Assembly: GCF_005519465.1 (NCBI RefSeq)
Contig: NZ_CP027859.1
Location: 496,001-560,000, forward strand
Source of the DNA: Streptomyces clavuligerus
GTDB lineage: Bacteria > Actinomycetota > Actinomycetes > Streptomycetales > Streptomycetaceae
Direction of reading: 5' to 3'
DNA length: 64,000 nt
This document shows positions 42,118 to 51,970 of this stretch, piece after piece. A program made the position numbers and the translations under genes. A model generated the notes under the pieces. The model ran no database searches and had not been told where the DNA came from. It worked only from the letters and a program-made list of their open reading frames with translations. How positions within the stretch are numbered: the first letter of the stretch is position 1; every line of letters starts with the position of its first letter.

Positions 42118-45100
42118 ATGCAAGCGGAACGTCCGGCGAGCAGCCGGATCAAGGTCTACAGTGACCGTGTCTATCTCCACACCACCCTCGTCCGCCACCA
42201 GGGCACCACGGTCGCCCTGGCCATGGACGAGTCCCGCCGCCTCCACTACAGCGTCCTGGATCTCGACGCCGCCCCCGCGGCGGCGGCCGGGGACGCGCCG
42301 GGCGGGCGGGCCGACCTGGATGTGCACCACTGGTCCGAGGAGCCGAGGGAGTTATCCTTCCCCCGGGAGATCGCCCGGGTGGGTTTCGCCGGCGGTGGCG
42401 CGATCCCGCTGCCGAGGGTGCGCCGGGGCGGTCGTGCCGAGCAGGGCCCGGGCGAGGTATTCGCCCCGGAGGAGACCGACCCGTTCCTGTCCAGTACCGC
42501 CCGGCTGTCGGCCGCCGTCCCCTTCCAGGCGGTCTCCGACGGCAGATATGTCCTCGTCTTCCGGCAGGCCGTCGGCGCGGACCACCAGGACACACTGTTC
42601 CATCTGCGAAACGGCGGCTCGTCCGGCGACCGGAACCGCACGGACGTCCAGCCGGGCACGGACGGCAACCCCCTGCCGATCGCGGCCGACGGGCTGCTGT
42701 GCGACCGCTTCCTCCTCACCGGGGGCGCGCTGAGGCCGGTGCAGGAGGTCCGCTACCGCCGCAGCCGCCACCGCGACCTGCCGGAGTCGGCCAAGGACAG
42801 CCTGGGCACCACCGACATGGACGGCAACCCCTTCCATGAGCCGACCCTGCACCTCGGTTTCACCGGCAGGCTCATCGGCGGCCGTTTCGCCGTGCTCCTG
42901 CTGCCCAGCGCCGTTTCCGGCCTGCGGCGCTGGCAGTTCTTCACCCATGACGCGGCGGCCGAACGCATCGACGCCATCAATGTCGAGCAGGGCGCGGACG
43001 GCCTCTTCCACACCCGGGGCACCCGTCTCTACACCAGCCCCGACGCCCGCTACCAGGACTCCGTCCTCGAACGGGCCCCCGGTGTCTGCCCGTTCACCCA
43101 GGAGCCGCTCGTCCCGGTCGCGCCGGACACCCGCTTCGCCGAGTCCGCGCTCTCACTCCCGGGCGACAGTTGGGCCGAGGTCACCACGGGCGCGGAGACC
43201 CTGGGGCTCGGCAGGGGCGCGTACACCGTCGAGGCGTGGCTGAATCCCGACAGCGGCGGTGGCACCATCCTCTCCACCCGGAACGGTGCCACCGGTGGCA
43301 TCTCCCTCGCCCTCGACGCCCGGGGCACCCTGGTCCTGTGGCACGGCGGTCCGTCGGACGCCACCGTCACCTCGGGTTCCACCACCGTCGCGTCCGGTGT
43401 GTACACCCATGTCGCCGCGGTCCACGACGGCGTCCGCGCCCAGCTGTACATCAACGGCGAGTCCGTCGGCGAGGGCGATCTGGCCGCCGCCGGGGCCGCC
43501 GGACCCCGGCTGCTCCTCGGTGCGGACACGGACACCGCGGGTGCCGTCACCGGGTGGCTGACCGGAGTCCTGGACGAGGTGCGGATCTGGGGCCGCGCCC
43601 GGCGCCCGGAGCGGATCGCGGCGACGAGCGGGGAGCGGCTCATCGGCGACGAGCCCGGGCTCCTCGCGTACCACCGCTTCGACGAGGGCACCGGGCCGAC
43701 GGCCTACGACCAGGGCGACCGCGCCCTGCACGCGGCCCTGCGGGGGTCCGCCGTGTGGGTCGCCTCCGGGGCTCCCGTGGCCGACCACCCCGGCGTACGG
43801 CGGGACTCCTTCCGGCTGAGCGGCCGTACGGTCGTGGGCGGTCTCTCCGCCGTCCTCCACCACCAGCAGGAGGAGAGCGTCGCGGGCCACAGCGGCGAGC
43901 CGCGGCCCCTCAAGCGGCATGCCCGGACGCTGCTCACCTGGACGGCGAGCGCCACCGGCACCGGCACCGGCACGGGTACGGGTACGGGTACGGCCGGGCG
44001 GATCGCCTCCCTGGACGTGGCCGTGGGCCGGGACGGGCGGCTCGCCCAGCTCCCCGATGTCCTCACCCTGCCGGTGATCGGCACCAAGGCGGTGCCGTCC
44101 GACCCGGCACGCGAGACCTGGCTCCGGGACGACATCGCACGGCTGGAACGGGAGATCCCCGCGGCCAGGAGCGAGCTGGAGGCGCTGACCGAGGACGTCG
44201 GCAACCCGGACACGGTCCTCGCGGCGCTCCGCGACATCGTGCTCTCGGAGGACCGGAAACCGTGGGTGCCGGAGAAGGCCGAAACCGTCACCGACTGCTG
44301 GGTCTATCTCCTGATCGAGAACCGCTACAACAGGGCGACCGGGCTGACGGTCGGGCATCTGACGGTCCACCGGGACGGGCAGGGCCAGGCGGAGCTGAAG
44401 GTCGTTCCCGGCGTCCCGGCCGCCGTGGACCCGGACCCCGGAGCGCGGTGGCAGGCCGTCGGTACGGGCCCCGGGACCGTGTTGAAGGACGGGGCGAAAG
44501 GCCAGGTGCTGTGCCGGGAGGGCGCGAACGTCGTCCTTCGCGATCAGCCCGATCGCGATGTTCTGTTCCATCGGTACCGGTCCAGCGACATCAGCGATCT
44601 TCGGCACCCTCTGGTGCTGGTCGGCGACACCCCGGTGATGTACGACCCTCGAACGCACGGATGGGGCGAGGACATCAGAAGAGTGGGAGTCATGCTCGTA
44701 CCGGTCCAGCCCGGCGACACGGTCCGCGCGGAGACCGAGCGGTTCACCGCGGGCTGCCGCAAGGCGCACAGCATCGAGATCGTCAGCAGCACACCCAACG
44801 GCCTCCAGACCTTCGCCCAGCGGGTCACCGACCGTGAGAACACGCTGAAGGACCGGGAGGAGGAGCTGGGCCGGCTCACCTCCGGTGCCAGGGGCAGCAG
44901 CAATCTCGTCCTGCCCATGGCCCACCTCGGCCGGGACCGCTGCGGACTGGGCTGGTCCGGTGCCCTGTTGGACTTCGCGCGCACCTCCTCCGCCCCGTTC
45001 GCCGCGGACAGCGGAACCGGCCATCTCGGCCTGTACTACCGCGATGAGCAGGGCTGGATGACGGGGCTCTTCCACGACACCACCGTCGGCCGCTCCGGCA

Positions 45101-48100
45101 AGAGGCTGACCGCGGGCGGCGGCACGACCGTCCATCTGACCGCCCGCGACGCCGCCGTCGATCTGACGCAGGCCACGGTGACGGTCGCCCCCGACACCCT
45201 CGGCCCCTTCCCCGGCCGTTGCACCCTCACCCTCACCTGGCCGGATACGGACACCCCCTCCGGGCAGGGAGCGGCGCCCGGGGGCACCGGCACCGAGATC
45301 TGGTCCCTGCTGCCCCGTGACGCCGGTGCTCTCGCCGACGCGGTCAACGGGCTGCGGGCCGCCCCCGCGCCCGTCGGCACCGTGGCCTCCGCCACCGGCG
45401 GCACCCTCACCCTGGCCGCCCCCGGCAGCCGCCGCGCCCTCGCCGCGGGCGATCTGCTCACGATCGGCGGCACGGTGTACCCGCTCGCCAAGGCCGCCGG
45501 GGCGGGCGCCACCGGTCTCACCGTCCTGCGGCGGCCGGGCACCCCGGACATCGCGCCCGGCACCGCCGTCCAGCTCGTCCCGTACGACCCGTCGCTCGTC
45601 ACCCACAGCCGGCCCGGCTCCGGGGCCGTGTTCGGCTCCCGGCTGGTCACCGCCGCCCTGATCGGCGCCGGTGGCTCCGTGCGGGACGGCACCGCGGCCG
45701 ACGAGGGCGAGGCACGGCCTTCGCGCTGGTGGGGCGATCTCCCCGGGCGCGCCCTGTCGTTCGCCAAGGACACCCGCCCGCCCGCGCTGGACGCCGCTCT
45801 GCTGCCCTCGGTCCGGCACACCGACAACCTCACCCTGGAGGCATGGGTCAAACCCGAGCCCGGGGGGCCGCTCGCGCGGATCGTGCACGCCCACGCCGAC
45901 GCCGACTCCCAGTACACCCTCGCCCTCGGCGCCCCGGCCGGGGACGGCGGGCGGCCTCTGGTCGCGGGGGTCGGGAACCGCTTCACCGCCAGCCAGGGCA
46001 CCGTGCCCAACGGCCGTTGGACCCATGTGGCGGCGGCGTTCGAGCAGTCCTGGGCGCTGCGCTTCACGGGCGGCTCCTACGCCGAGACCCCGCACGCGGA
46101 CGACCTGGACATCTCCCGCGATCTCACCCTGGAGGTGTTCCTCAAGGCCGACCGGCTCGGCACCGCCCAGGGCCTGCTCGCCAAGGGGCGCGTCGGCGAC
46201 GGCCGGGGCAGGCGGGTCCCGTACCAACTGTCGCTGGAGAGCGACGGGCGGCTGACCTTCGCCTTCGAGGGCCGCGACGGCTCCGAGACCCGGGTGAGCT
46301 CCACCGGGAGGATCACGACCGACGAGTTCTGCCGAGTCGGGGTCGTCCGAAGGCTCGGCGAGTCCCGGCAGGAGCGGCGCGGCAGCCGCCAGATCGATCT
46401 CAGCGGCAAATTGACCACGGTCGAGGTCGTCGAGTCCGTCCAGGTGAGCCAGTGGTCCGACATCACCTTCTACCTCAACGGCAAGGAGGCGGGGACCCGG
46501 CGGCACGAGGACGCCCCGGACCTCTCCCACCCCGGCCCGCTGGAGATCGGCCGGGTCCGCAACGGCACCGGCGAGCAGTCCTTCACCGGGGTGATCAGCG
46601 AGGTACGCGTCTGGAATGTCGCCCGCCCGGCGACGGACCTCGGCGCCACCCTGTCCCTGTGGCAGGACGGCGGGGGCACCGCCCGCCCCAAGGGGCTGGT
46701 CGCGCACTGGAGGTTCGAGGAGAACGAGGGGAACACCACCCACGACGAGTCCCGCGCCCACCCGGCCCGGCTGCACGGCGCCGGCTGGACGAAGAACCCC
46801 GACGCGCGGGGCAGCACCTTCCGTCTCTACCTCGACGGACGGCCCACCCGGAGCAGTTCCCTCACGGCGGTCCCCTACGGCAGCGGTACCCAGTTCACCC
46901 TGGGCGGGCGTGCCGACGGGAACAGGACCGCCGAGCCCTACGCCGGGACCCTCGAAGAGGTACGGGTGTGGCGCACCGCCCGTACCGAGGAGCAGCTCCT
47001 CGACAATCTCTTCGGGCGGCTCACGGGGGAGAGCGAGGACCTTCTCGCGTACTACCCCTTCGACGACGACTCCACCGCTCCCGGGGCGTCCCGGCTGGCC
47101 GACGCCGGGCCGCGCGGACTGCACCTCGCGCTGACCTCGCCGGGCCCCTCGGCGGTGACGTCGTCGGCGCCCATCTCCTCGGACACCCCCGAGGTCCGCT
47201 CGGCCTTCATCGCCGGTTCGCCGCCCTTCGCCCAGGCGGTCGCGGCGGCACCCGCGGTCACCGAGTACGCCGATCTCCAGCGGCAGCCCGACGGCTCCAC
47301 CCGGGGTGTGCTGAAGCGGGCGTACACCTCTGTCCAGAATGGCACCTGGCAGCTCATCACCGGCCACAAGCTGGGCGATCTGCGGTCCGAGTGGGTGGGG
47401 CAGGTCCAGTTCGACCCCCAGCTCATCGGCTATGTGGAAGGCGCCCCGCCGGTGCCGTCCGAGAATCTCGTGGCCACCCGCCGCCCCGAGTCCCTCAGCT
47501 ATCTCAACGCCGCCACCGTCGAGTTCCGCCAGGCAGACCGGGTCGTCCAGGCCCTCTCCTCCAGCGGCGAACGCAGCGTGGACGCCACGCTGACCGCCCA
47601 GCTCAGCAACGAGGTCCAGGCCGACACCCTGATGATCACCGCCCCGCTCGGCTTCGGCGTCGCCAAGCCCGTGGTCACCGGCGGTGTGGAGGTGCGCGCC
47701 GGGACCAGCCTGGAGTACACCAACGGCTGGGGCGACCAGACCGAGGTGTCCGAGAGCGCCGAGACCGCCCGTTCCACCCTGGTCGGCCTCGGCGGCAACT
47801 GGGAGACCGACCAGCCCGCGAAGCAGGTGCACCCGGAGGGCGGTCGCCGCTTCCTCCCCGCCAACATCGGCTACGCCCTCGTCCAGTCCGAGACCGCCGA
47901 CGTCTACGCCCTGCGGCTCGCCCACACCGGAACGGTCGTCGCCTACCGGATGCTCCCCAACCCCGACATCCCCCGCGACTGGAACCTCATCCCCTTCCCG
48001 ATCAACCCCCACTATGTGAAACAGGGCAGTCTGGACGGCACCGTCGGCCTCACCACCACCGGGGCGCTGCCCGACCCGGACTATCCGAACGCGGGCAACG

Positions 48101-49113
48101 GCGAGGAGTACAGCTATTTCAAGCCGCGTGAGGCGTACGCCCTCAAGCGCCGTATCGCCGAGGATCAGCAGCGCCGCCAGGCGTACTACGCGGGTGTCTC
48201 CGTCGAGACCCACACCACCGACCCCACCGCCGACCGTGCCCGCGCCCTGCTCAGCAGCTTCATGGGCCCCGTCCCCGGCCCCGGCGACCAGCGGACGGAC
48301 GCGGCGGTGGACCTCGACGCCTTCGCCCGCAGGGACCTCGTCAACACCTATGTGTGGTCCTCCGACGGCGGCTTCTTCGCCGAGACCACCGAGACCACCG
48401 ATGTGGTGACCGAGACCACCACCGGCTCCTACCGCTTCAACGGCATGGCCTCCATGGGCCTGACCGCGGGCGTCAACGTCTTCGGCGTCGGCGCCCAGCT
48501 CCAGCTCGACGCCGCCCTCGGCGGCGGACTCACCCGCACCCGGGCCCGCGCCAAGGAGGCCACGCGCTCCTTCGGTCTCGAAGTCACCCTGGACACCCCG
48601 GGCGACATGCAGAAGTACGACGACCGGGGCAACCCCCAGTACGACGCCGACGGCAACCCCGTCCAGGTCCCCGGCCGGGTCGACGCCTACCGGTTCATGA
48701 CCTTCTATCTGGACTCCGACAAGGCCAACTTCGAGGACTTCTTCGGCAAGGTCGTCCACCGGGGCTGGCTCGAAGGCGCGGACGCCAACGCCGCCGCGCT
48801 GCGCCAGGCCCGCCAGTCCGACCACAAGCCGCCCTGCTGGCGGGTGCTGCACCGGGTCACCTTCGTCAGCCGCAAGCTGCCCGAGCTGATGTCCGAGGCC
48901 GCGCCGCCCCTGGCACGGGCCATGCGGTCGACGGACATCGCCAGCAACTACGAGCTGGTGCGGAGGCTCGAACCGTATGTGGACCCCGCGGTCCAGAACC
49001 GCGAGGAGCTGTCCCGCCGGGTGCGGGAGGCCGTCGCCGGGCAACTGCCCGAACTGACCCCGCACATCGGCCGGATCACGGACCTCTTCGCCGACTACTA
49101 CGGCATCGCCTGA
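42118..49113 (+). CDS. Giant LamG-like multidomain protein (2331 residues)
   Basis: One uninterrupted 7-kb gene. Three concanavalin/LamG-like jelly-roll domains are recognisable at about 340-550, 1205-1420 and 1430-1680, with words such as YTVEAWLNPDSGGG, WTHVAAAFEQS, LDEVRIWGRAR and EEVRVWRTART. A short coiled coil lies near 670-700. The C-terminal 600 residues have beta-rich, Thr-rich stretches (TETTDVVTETTTGSYRF and MGLTAGVNVFGVGAQLQLD) and no family I can name. No signal peptide, transmembrane helix or anchor is visible, odd for a LamG protein. Codon 79 is TTA (42352-42354), suggesting bldA-dependent, late expression. A Gly-Thr dipeptide run near 620 comes from a hexanucleotide repeat. 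It could be an unconventionally exported adhesin or toxin carrier; this is inference. Confidence 0.82.
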   Translation: MQAERPASSRIKVYSDRVYLHTTLVRHQGTTVALAMDESRRLHYSVLDLDAAPAAAAGDAPGGRADLDVHHWSEEPRELSFPREIARVGFAGGGAIPLPRVRRGGRAEQGPGEVFAPEETDPFLSSTARLSAAVPFQAVSDGRYVLVFRQAVGADHQDTLFHLRNGGSSGDRNRTDVQPGTDGNPLPIAADGLLCDRFLLTGGALRPVQEVRYRRSRHRDLPESAKDSLGTTDMDGNPFHEPTLHLGFTGRLIGGRFAVLLLPSAVSGLRRWQFFTHDAAAERIDAINVEQGADGLFHTRGTRLYTSPDARYQDSVLERAPGVCPFTQEPLVPVAPDTRFAESALSLPGDSWAEVTTGAETLGLGRGAYTVEAWLNPDSGGGTILSTRNGATGGISLALDARGTLVLWHGGPSDATVTSGSTTVASGVYTHVAAVHDGVRAQLYINGESVGEGDLAAAGAAGPRLLLGADTDTAGAVTGWLTGVLDEVRIWGRARRPERIAATSGERLIGDEPGLLAYHRFDEGTGPTAYDQGDRALHAALRGSAVWVASGAPVADHPGVRRDSFRLSGRTVVGGLSAVLHHQQEESVAGHSGEPRPLKRHARTLLTWTASATGTGTGTGTGTGTAGRIASLDVAVGRDGRLAQLPDVLTLPVIGTKAVPSDPARETWLRDDIARLEREIPAARSELEALTEDVGNPDTVLAALRDIVLSEDRKPWVPEKAETVTDCWVYLLIENRYNRATGLTVGHLTVHRDGQGQAELKVVPGVPAAVDPDPGARWQAVGTGPGTVLKDGAKGQVLCREGANVVLRDQPDRDVLFHRYRSSDISDLRHPLVLVGDTPVMYDPRTHGWGEDIRRVGVMLVPVQPGDTVRAETERFTAGCRKAHSIEIVSSTPNGLQTFAQRVTDRENTLKDREEELGRLTSGARGSSNLVLPMAHLGRDRCGLGWSGALLDFARTSSAPFAADSGTGHLGLYYRDEQGWMTGLFHDTTVGRSGKRLTAGGGTTVHLTARDAAVDLTQATVTVAPDTLGPFPGRCTLTLTWPDTDTPSGQGAAPGGTGTEIWSLLPRDAGALADAVNGLRAAPAPVGTVASATGGTLTLAAPGSRRALAAGDLLTIGGTVYPLAKAAGAGATGLTVLRRPGTPDIAPGTAVQLVPYDPSLVTHSRPGSGAVFGSRLVTAALIGAGGSVRDGTAADEGEARPSRWWGDLPGRALSFAKDTRPPALDAALLPSVRHTDNLTLEAWVKPEPGGPLARIVHAHADADSQYTLALGAPAGDGGRPLVAGVGNRFTASQGTVPNGRWTHVAAAFEQSWALRFTGGSYAETPHADDLDISRDLTLEVFLKADRLGTAQGLLAKGRVGDGRGRRVPYQLSLESDGRLTFAFEGRDGSETRVSSTGRITTDEFCRVGVVRRLGESRQERRGSRQIDLSGKLTTVEVVESVQVSQWSDITFYLNGKEAGTRRHEDAPDLSHPGPLEIGRVRNGTGEQSFTGVISEVRVWNVARPATDLGATLSLWQDGGGTARPKGLVAHWRFEENEGNTTHDESRAHPARLHGAGWTKNPDARGSTFRLYLDGRPTRSSSLTAVPYGSGTQFTLGGRADGNRTAEPYAGTLEEVRVWRTARTEEQLLDNLFGRLTGESEDLLAYYPFDDDSTAPGASRLADAGPRGLHLALTSPGPSAVTSSAPISSDTPEVRSAFIAGSPPFAQAVAAAPAVTEYADLQRQPDGSTRGVLKRAYTSVQNGTWQLITGHKLGDLRSEWVGQVQFDPQLIGYVEGAPPVPSENLVATRRPESLSYLNAATVEFRQADRVVQALSSSGERSVDATLTAQLSNEVQADTLMITAPLGFGVAKPVVTGGVEVRAGTSLEYTNGWGDQTEVSESAETARSTLVGLGGNWETDQPAKQVHPEGGRRFLPANIGYALVQSETADVYALRLAHTGTVVAYRMLPNPDIPRDWNLIPFPINPHYVKQGSLDGTVGLTTTGALPDPDYPNAGNGEEYSYFKPREAYALKRRIAEDQQRRQAYYAGVSVETHTTDPTADRARALLSSFMGPVPGPGDQRTDAAVDLDAFARRDLVNTYVWSSDGGFFAETTETTDVVTETTTGSYRFNGMASMGLTAGVNVFGVGAQLQLDAALGGGLTRTRARAKEATRSFGLEVTLDTPGDMQKYDDRGNPQYDADGNPVQVPGRVDAYRFMTFYLDSDKANFEDFFGKVVHRGWLEGADANAAALRQARQSDHKPPCWRVLHRVTFVSRKLPELMSEAAPPLARAMRSTDIASNYELVRRLEPYVDPAVQNREELSRRVREAVAGQLPELTPHIGRITDLFADYYGIA

Positions 49114-49119
49114 CGACCT

Positions 49120-49151
49120 CCGGAGTGGGGCGGGCGCCCGCCCCGCTCCGG
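49120..49151 (+). terminator. Hairpin after the giant LamG gene
   Basis: CCGGAGTGGGGCGGGCG pairs with its mirrored CCCGCCCCGCTCCGG with one T-G mismatch and almost no loop, 7 bp after the stop codon. Confidence 0.7.
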
Positions 49152-49192
49152 ATGGCGGGACCTGTAACCGCGCGCGGTCCGGCGACCCGTGC

Positions 49193-49227
49193 GGTCAGGT
49201 CAGGTCAGGTCAGGTCAGGTCAGGTCA
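49193..49227. repeat. Pentanucleotide tandem repeat (GGTCA)n
   Basis: GGTCA (equivalently AGGTC) is repeated about seven times without interruption, between the hairpin after the LamG gene and the 3' end of the minus-strand cutinase-like gene. The last unit overlaps that gene's stop region, so length changes could alter its C-terminus. Confidence 0.75.
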
Positions 49228-49878
49228 CCACGGATACCAGGCGCCGTTGTACCACTGCTCGTTGGCGCTGTCGTTGTGGTGATCCATGTTGAAGTCATGG
49301 GGGTAATTCTTGACGTGATTTTCCGGGTAAGTCCAAATTCCGGCGGACTCGTCGCAGACGTAGTCCCAGTGGCAGATCGACTTGACGGGTACGTTGCCGA
49401 AGAACCTGTCGGCACCGGCGAGCGGAGCGCCGACGATACCGCCGTACGGTACAGATCCGCCGTTGGCACCAGGAGGGGCCTGGCGCTTGGGGTCGGCGAT
49501 GAGAATGGCGTTGACATTGCCGAACGTCTGCCAGTTCTCGGTGACCCAGATGTGCACCACCGCGGCGCCCAGGGAGTATCCGCCCATTTTCACGTGCTGC
49601 CCCGGGCACGCGGACCGCTGGTTGCGGACCAGCCGGTTCAGCTCATTGACACCCGCCCGGGCGCTCGCGCCGTTGGGGATTTGCGTGGGGTACCCGACGT
49701 GCTGCTGAATGTTGCCGTAGAAGCCGTCGTTGTTCCATGAGCTGCCAGTGCCCCCGACGACGATCGTATAGGTGCCCCCGCACGGGGCTGCCGCCTGCGC
49801 CGTGCCTCCCTGTGCCACCGAAAGCCCCACCGTCAGCAGAAGACCGGCCGACGCGGCTGCCATCCTTTGTGTGCGCAC
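49225..49878 (-). CDS. Secreted cutinase-like alpha/beta hydrolase
   Basis: This 217-residue protein has a signal peptide (cleavage near AQAAAPCG) and a serine-hydrolase nucleophile elbow GGYSLGA with S102. Downstream Asp (HWDYVCDES region) and His complete the likely triad. Cysteine positions and the NELNRLVRNQRSACPGQ segment match the cutinase family. Cutinases cleave ester bonds in cutin, lipids or polyesters outside the cell. The start is GTG at 49878 with a GGGGAG ribosome binding site. Single gene. Confidence 0.85.
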   Translation of the reverse strand: MRTQRMAAASAGLLLTVGLSVAQGGTAQAAAPCGGTYTIVVGGTGSSWNNDGFYGNIQQHVGYPTQIPNGASARAGVNELNRLVRNQRSACPGQHVKMGGYSLGAAVVHIWVTENWQTFGNVNAILIADPKRQAPPGANGGSVPYGGIVGAPLAGADRFFGNVPVKSICHWDYVCDESAGIWTYPENHVKNYPHDFNMDHHNDSANEQWYNGAWYPW

Positions 49879-50328
49879 TTCACACTCCCCTGTTCAGTTG
49901 GCGTGCGTACCCGCATCTGCGATGGAATACGCGGGCAGTCAGGGTAACGGATGAATTCAGCGGCGCTCGGTGATATTTCAAAGGAATCCACGGGATCTGG
50001 CCGGTGGATCGATTTCAGGGCCCGGGGTTCCGTCGCTCTTCGGTCTCGCGAAGTTAACGGTGATACCGATAGTTACTACTGTCTGATTTTACCGTCGAGG
50101 CGCAGACGCAGAACCGGCGCGAATATCGAACATATAGTCAGAGGGTGAACCTGGGGACCGCCTGAACGTGCGGATGATCCCCTTCCGCACAGGCCCGCGC
50201 GGGCACGGGTACGCACGGGGTCGGCGGTCGCGTGCCGGGGCGTTCAGCGGATGTTGATCTCCCGTAGACCTTTCGCGGTGACGGTGAGCGCGTTCGGACA
50301 TACCTCCCGCAGAACCAGGAAGGTTCCC
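49879..50328. promoter_or_regulatory. Divergent intergenic region
   Basis: 450 bp between the divergent cutinase-like and trypsin-like genes. The part 50040-50150 is AT-rich for this genome (GTTACTACTGTCTGATTTTA and CGAACATATAGTCAGAG) and probably holds promoters; exact -35/-10 pairs are unclear. No gene was seen. Confidence 0.4.
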
Positions 50329-51261
50329 ATGCGCACTGGCAGAATCACCCTCACCACCCTTGCCGCGGCGGCGACCCTGTGCACGGTGCTGACCCCGGCC
50401 ACCGCCGTCGCCCAGGAACGGCCGGCCGGCTCCCCCACCGGGACCGCCACCGCCGTCAACACCCTCTCCCGCGCCCAGCTCGACGCCTACTGGACCCCCG
50501 AGCGCCTCCGCACCGCCAAACCGGCACCCGCCCCCAAGGCCGTCCCCGGCACCCGCCCCACCCCCCGCGCGGCGACCGCGCCCACCGGCAAGCCGGTGCA
50601 CGTCCCCGCGACCCGGCCCACGGCGGACGGGGCGCCCAAGGCCCGGTCCAGCGTGTGGGGCACCGTGGGACGGCTGCACTTCAGCGTCCCCGGCAGGGGC
50701 AATTTCGTCTGCTCCGCCAATGTCGTCACCAGCAACAACCGCTCCGTGGTGGCCACCGCCCGCCACTGCGGCTTCGGCGAGGGCGGCACCAACTACCGCT
50801 TCGCCCCCGGCTACAACAAGGGCGCGACCCCTCAGGGCTGGTGGGGCTGGCGCAGCGCGGGCTGGGTCACCGGAGGCGGCCAGGAGAACGACAACGCCTT
50901 CCTCGTCCTGGACACCCCGGGAGGCCGCCGCGTCCAGGACGTCGTCGGCTCCACCGGTCTCGGTTTCAACTGGACCAGCGGCTACGCGCGCATCCTCGGC
51001 CTCCCCGGCGGAGAGGGCAAGGACTTCGCCGTCTGGTGCGGCGGCCAGGGGTTCGCCGGTCCCGACGGCCAGCGCCTGATGAACAACTGCAACGGCATGA
51101 CCGGCGGTGCCAGCGGTGGCGCCTGGATCGAGAACTACCAGCCCGACGGCTCCGCGACCCAGACCGGCGCCTACTCGGGCAGCTTCGGGGCGGCCGCGGC
51201 CGCGTCGTCGTTCCGCACCGAGGCGTTCAATGTCTGGAACGGGGCCCAGAACACCTGGTGA
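50329..51261 (+). CDS. Secreted trypsin-like serine protease
   Basis: This 310-residue protein has a signal peptide (about 1-28), a long Pro/Ala-rich pro-region (about 29-105), then a chymotrypsin-fold domain with His146 (TARHCGF), Asp188 (ENDNAFLVL) and Ser262 (TGGASGGAW). It should be made as a zymogen. AGGAAGG precedes the ATG at 50329. Extracellular proteolysis during growth or development is the likely role. It is divergent from the cutinase-like gene. Confidence 0.9.
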   Translation: MRTGRITLTTLAAAATLCTVLTPATAVAQERPAGSPTGTATAVNTLSRAQLDAYWTPERLRTAKPAPAPKAVPGTRPTPRAATAPTGKPVHVPATRPTADGAPKARSSVWGTVGRLHFSVPGRGNFVCSANVVTSNNRSVVATARHCGFGEGGTNYRFAPGYNKGATPQGWWGWRSAGWVTGGGQENDNAFLVLDTPGGRRVQDVVGSTGLGFNWTSGYARILGLPGGEGKDFAVWCGGQGFAGPDGQRLMNNCNGMTGGASGGAWIENYQPDGSATQTGAYSGSFGAAAAASSFRTEAFNVWNGAQNTW

Positions 51262-51472
51262 GACGAGGTCACGGCCCGGGGGCCGGTGGCTGTGCGCCCC
51301 ATGGCGCGGCCCTCACCGGCACAGGGGATTCGCTCCGGGCCGGACACCGTCCCGTCGAGGGCGGGCGTACGGGCCGGGTGGTCGGCAGCGATCACCGTGA
51401 GAGCCGTGGCCGTGGCGCCGACCGGATGTACGTCCTGCCGCAGGGGCGTTCTGTCGTAGGGACGTGTTCCCG

Positions 51473-51970
51473 TCAACGGGATGCCGTCGCCCGCGGGAGT
51501 CCGAACAGCGACTGCCTCAGCGCGGTCGCCGAGCGTTCCAGCTCGACCAGGGCGATCAGCGCCAGGGCGATGTCCTCGGTGACGTCGAGCCACCGCGCCG
51601 CTTCCAGCACCCGGTTCCGCTCCGCCGTGTGGAGGACGCCGTCGGATGAGGCCATCTGAGCCGCGTGGTAGAGCAGATGCCGGGCGCCCTGCCAGGACGT
51701 GGAGTCCACCCGTACGGCCTGGAACACCTCGGCGAGATCGGCGCCCCGGACGTCGAAGCTCTCGTACTCCGCGAGGATCTCCGGCGGGGCACCGACCTTG
51801 CGCTGGTGGTCGAGGAGCCAGCGCAGCTCCGCCGGAGCCACCTCGCCGTCGGCGCCCGCGATGACGAGCAGGGCGAGCCCGTAGCGGAGGAGGGAGTCCG
51901 GGGAGATCTCCCGGATGCCGTACTCCTCACGGCAGAAGTCCGTCACGGGGATGGGCGTCGTACTGGCCAT
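51473..51970 (-). CDS. TerB-like protein
   Basis: This 165-residue all-alpha cytoplasmic protein has the TerB-type acidic pattern LLRYGLALLVIAGADGEVAPAE and a second helical repeat, SSDGVLHTAERNRVLEAARW. TerB modules are associated with tellurite resistance and with stress and membrane-linked systems, and often bind metal through the conserved acidic residues. The ATG at 51970 is the best-fitting start. No other ter genes are adjacent. Confidence 0.8.
   Translation of the reverse strand: MASTTPIPVTDFCREEYGIREISPDSLLRYGLALLVIAGADGEVAPAELRWLLDHQRKVGAPPEILAEYESFDVRGADLAEVFQAVRVDSTSWQGARHLLYHAAQMASSDGVLHTAERNRVLEAARWLDVTEDIALALIALVELERSATALRQSLFGLPRATASR

Noticed and set aside
43153..49065. Minus-strand open frame of 1970 codons opposite the LamG gene
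   Set aside because: Repetitive Gly/Val/Arg composition without domain motifs; the plus strand has clear LamG domains.
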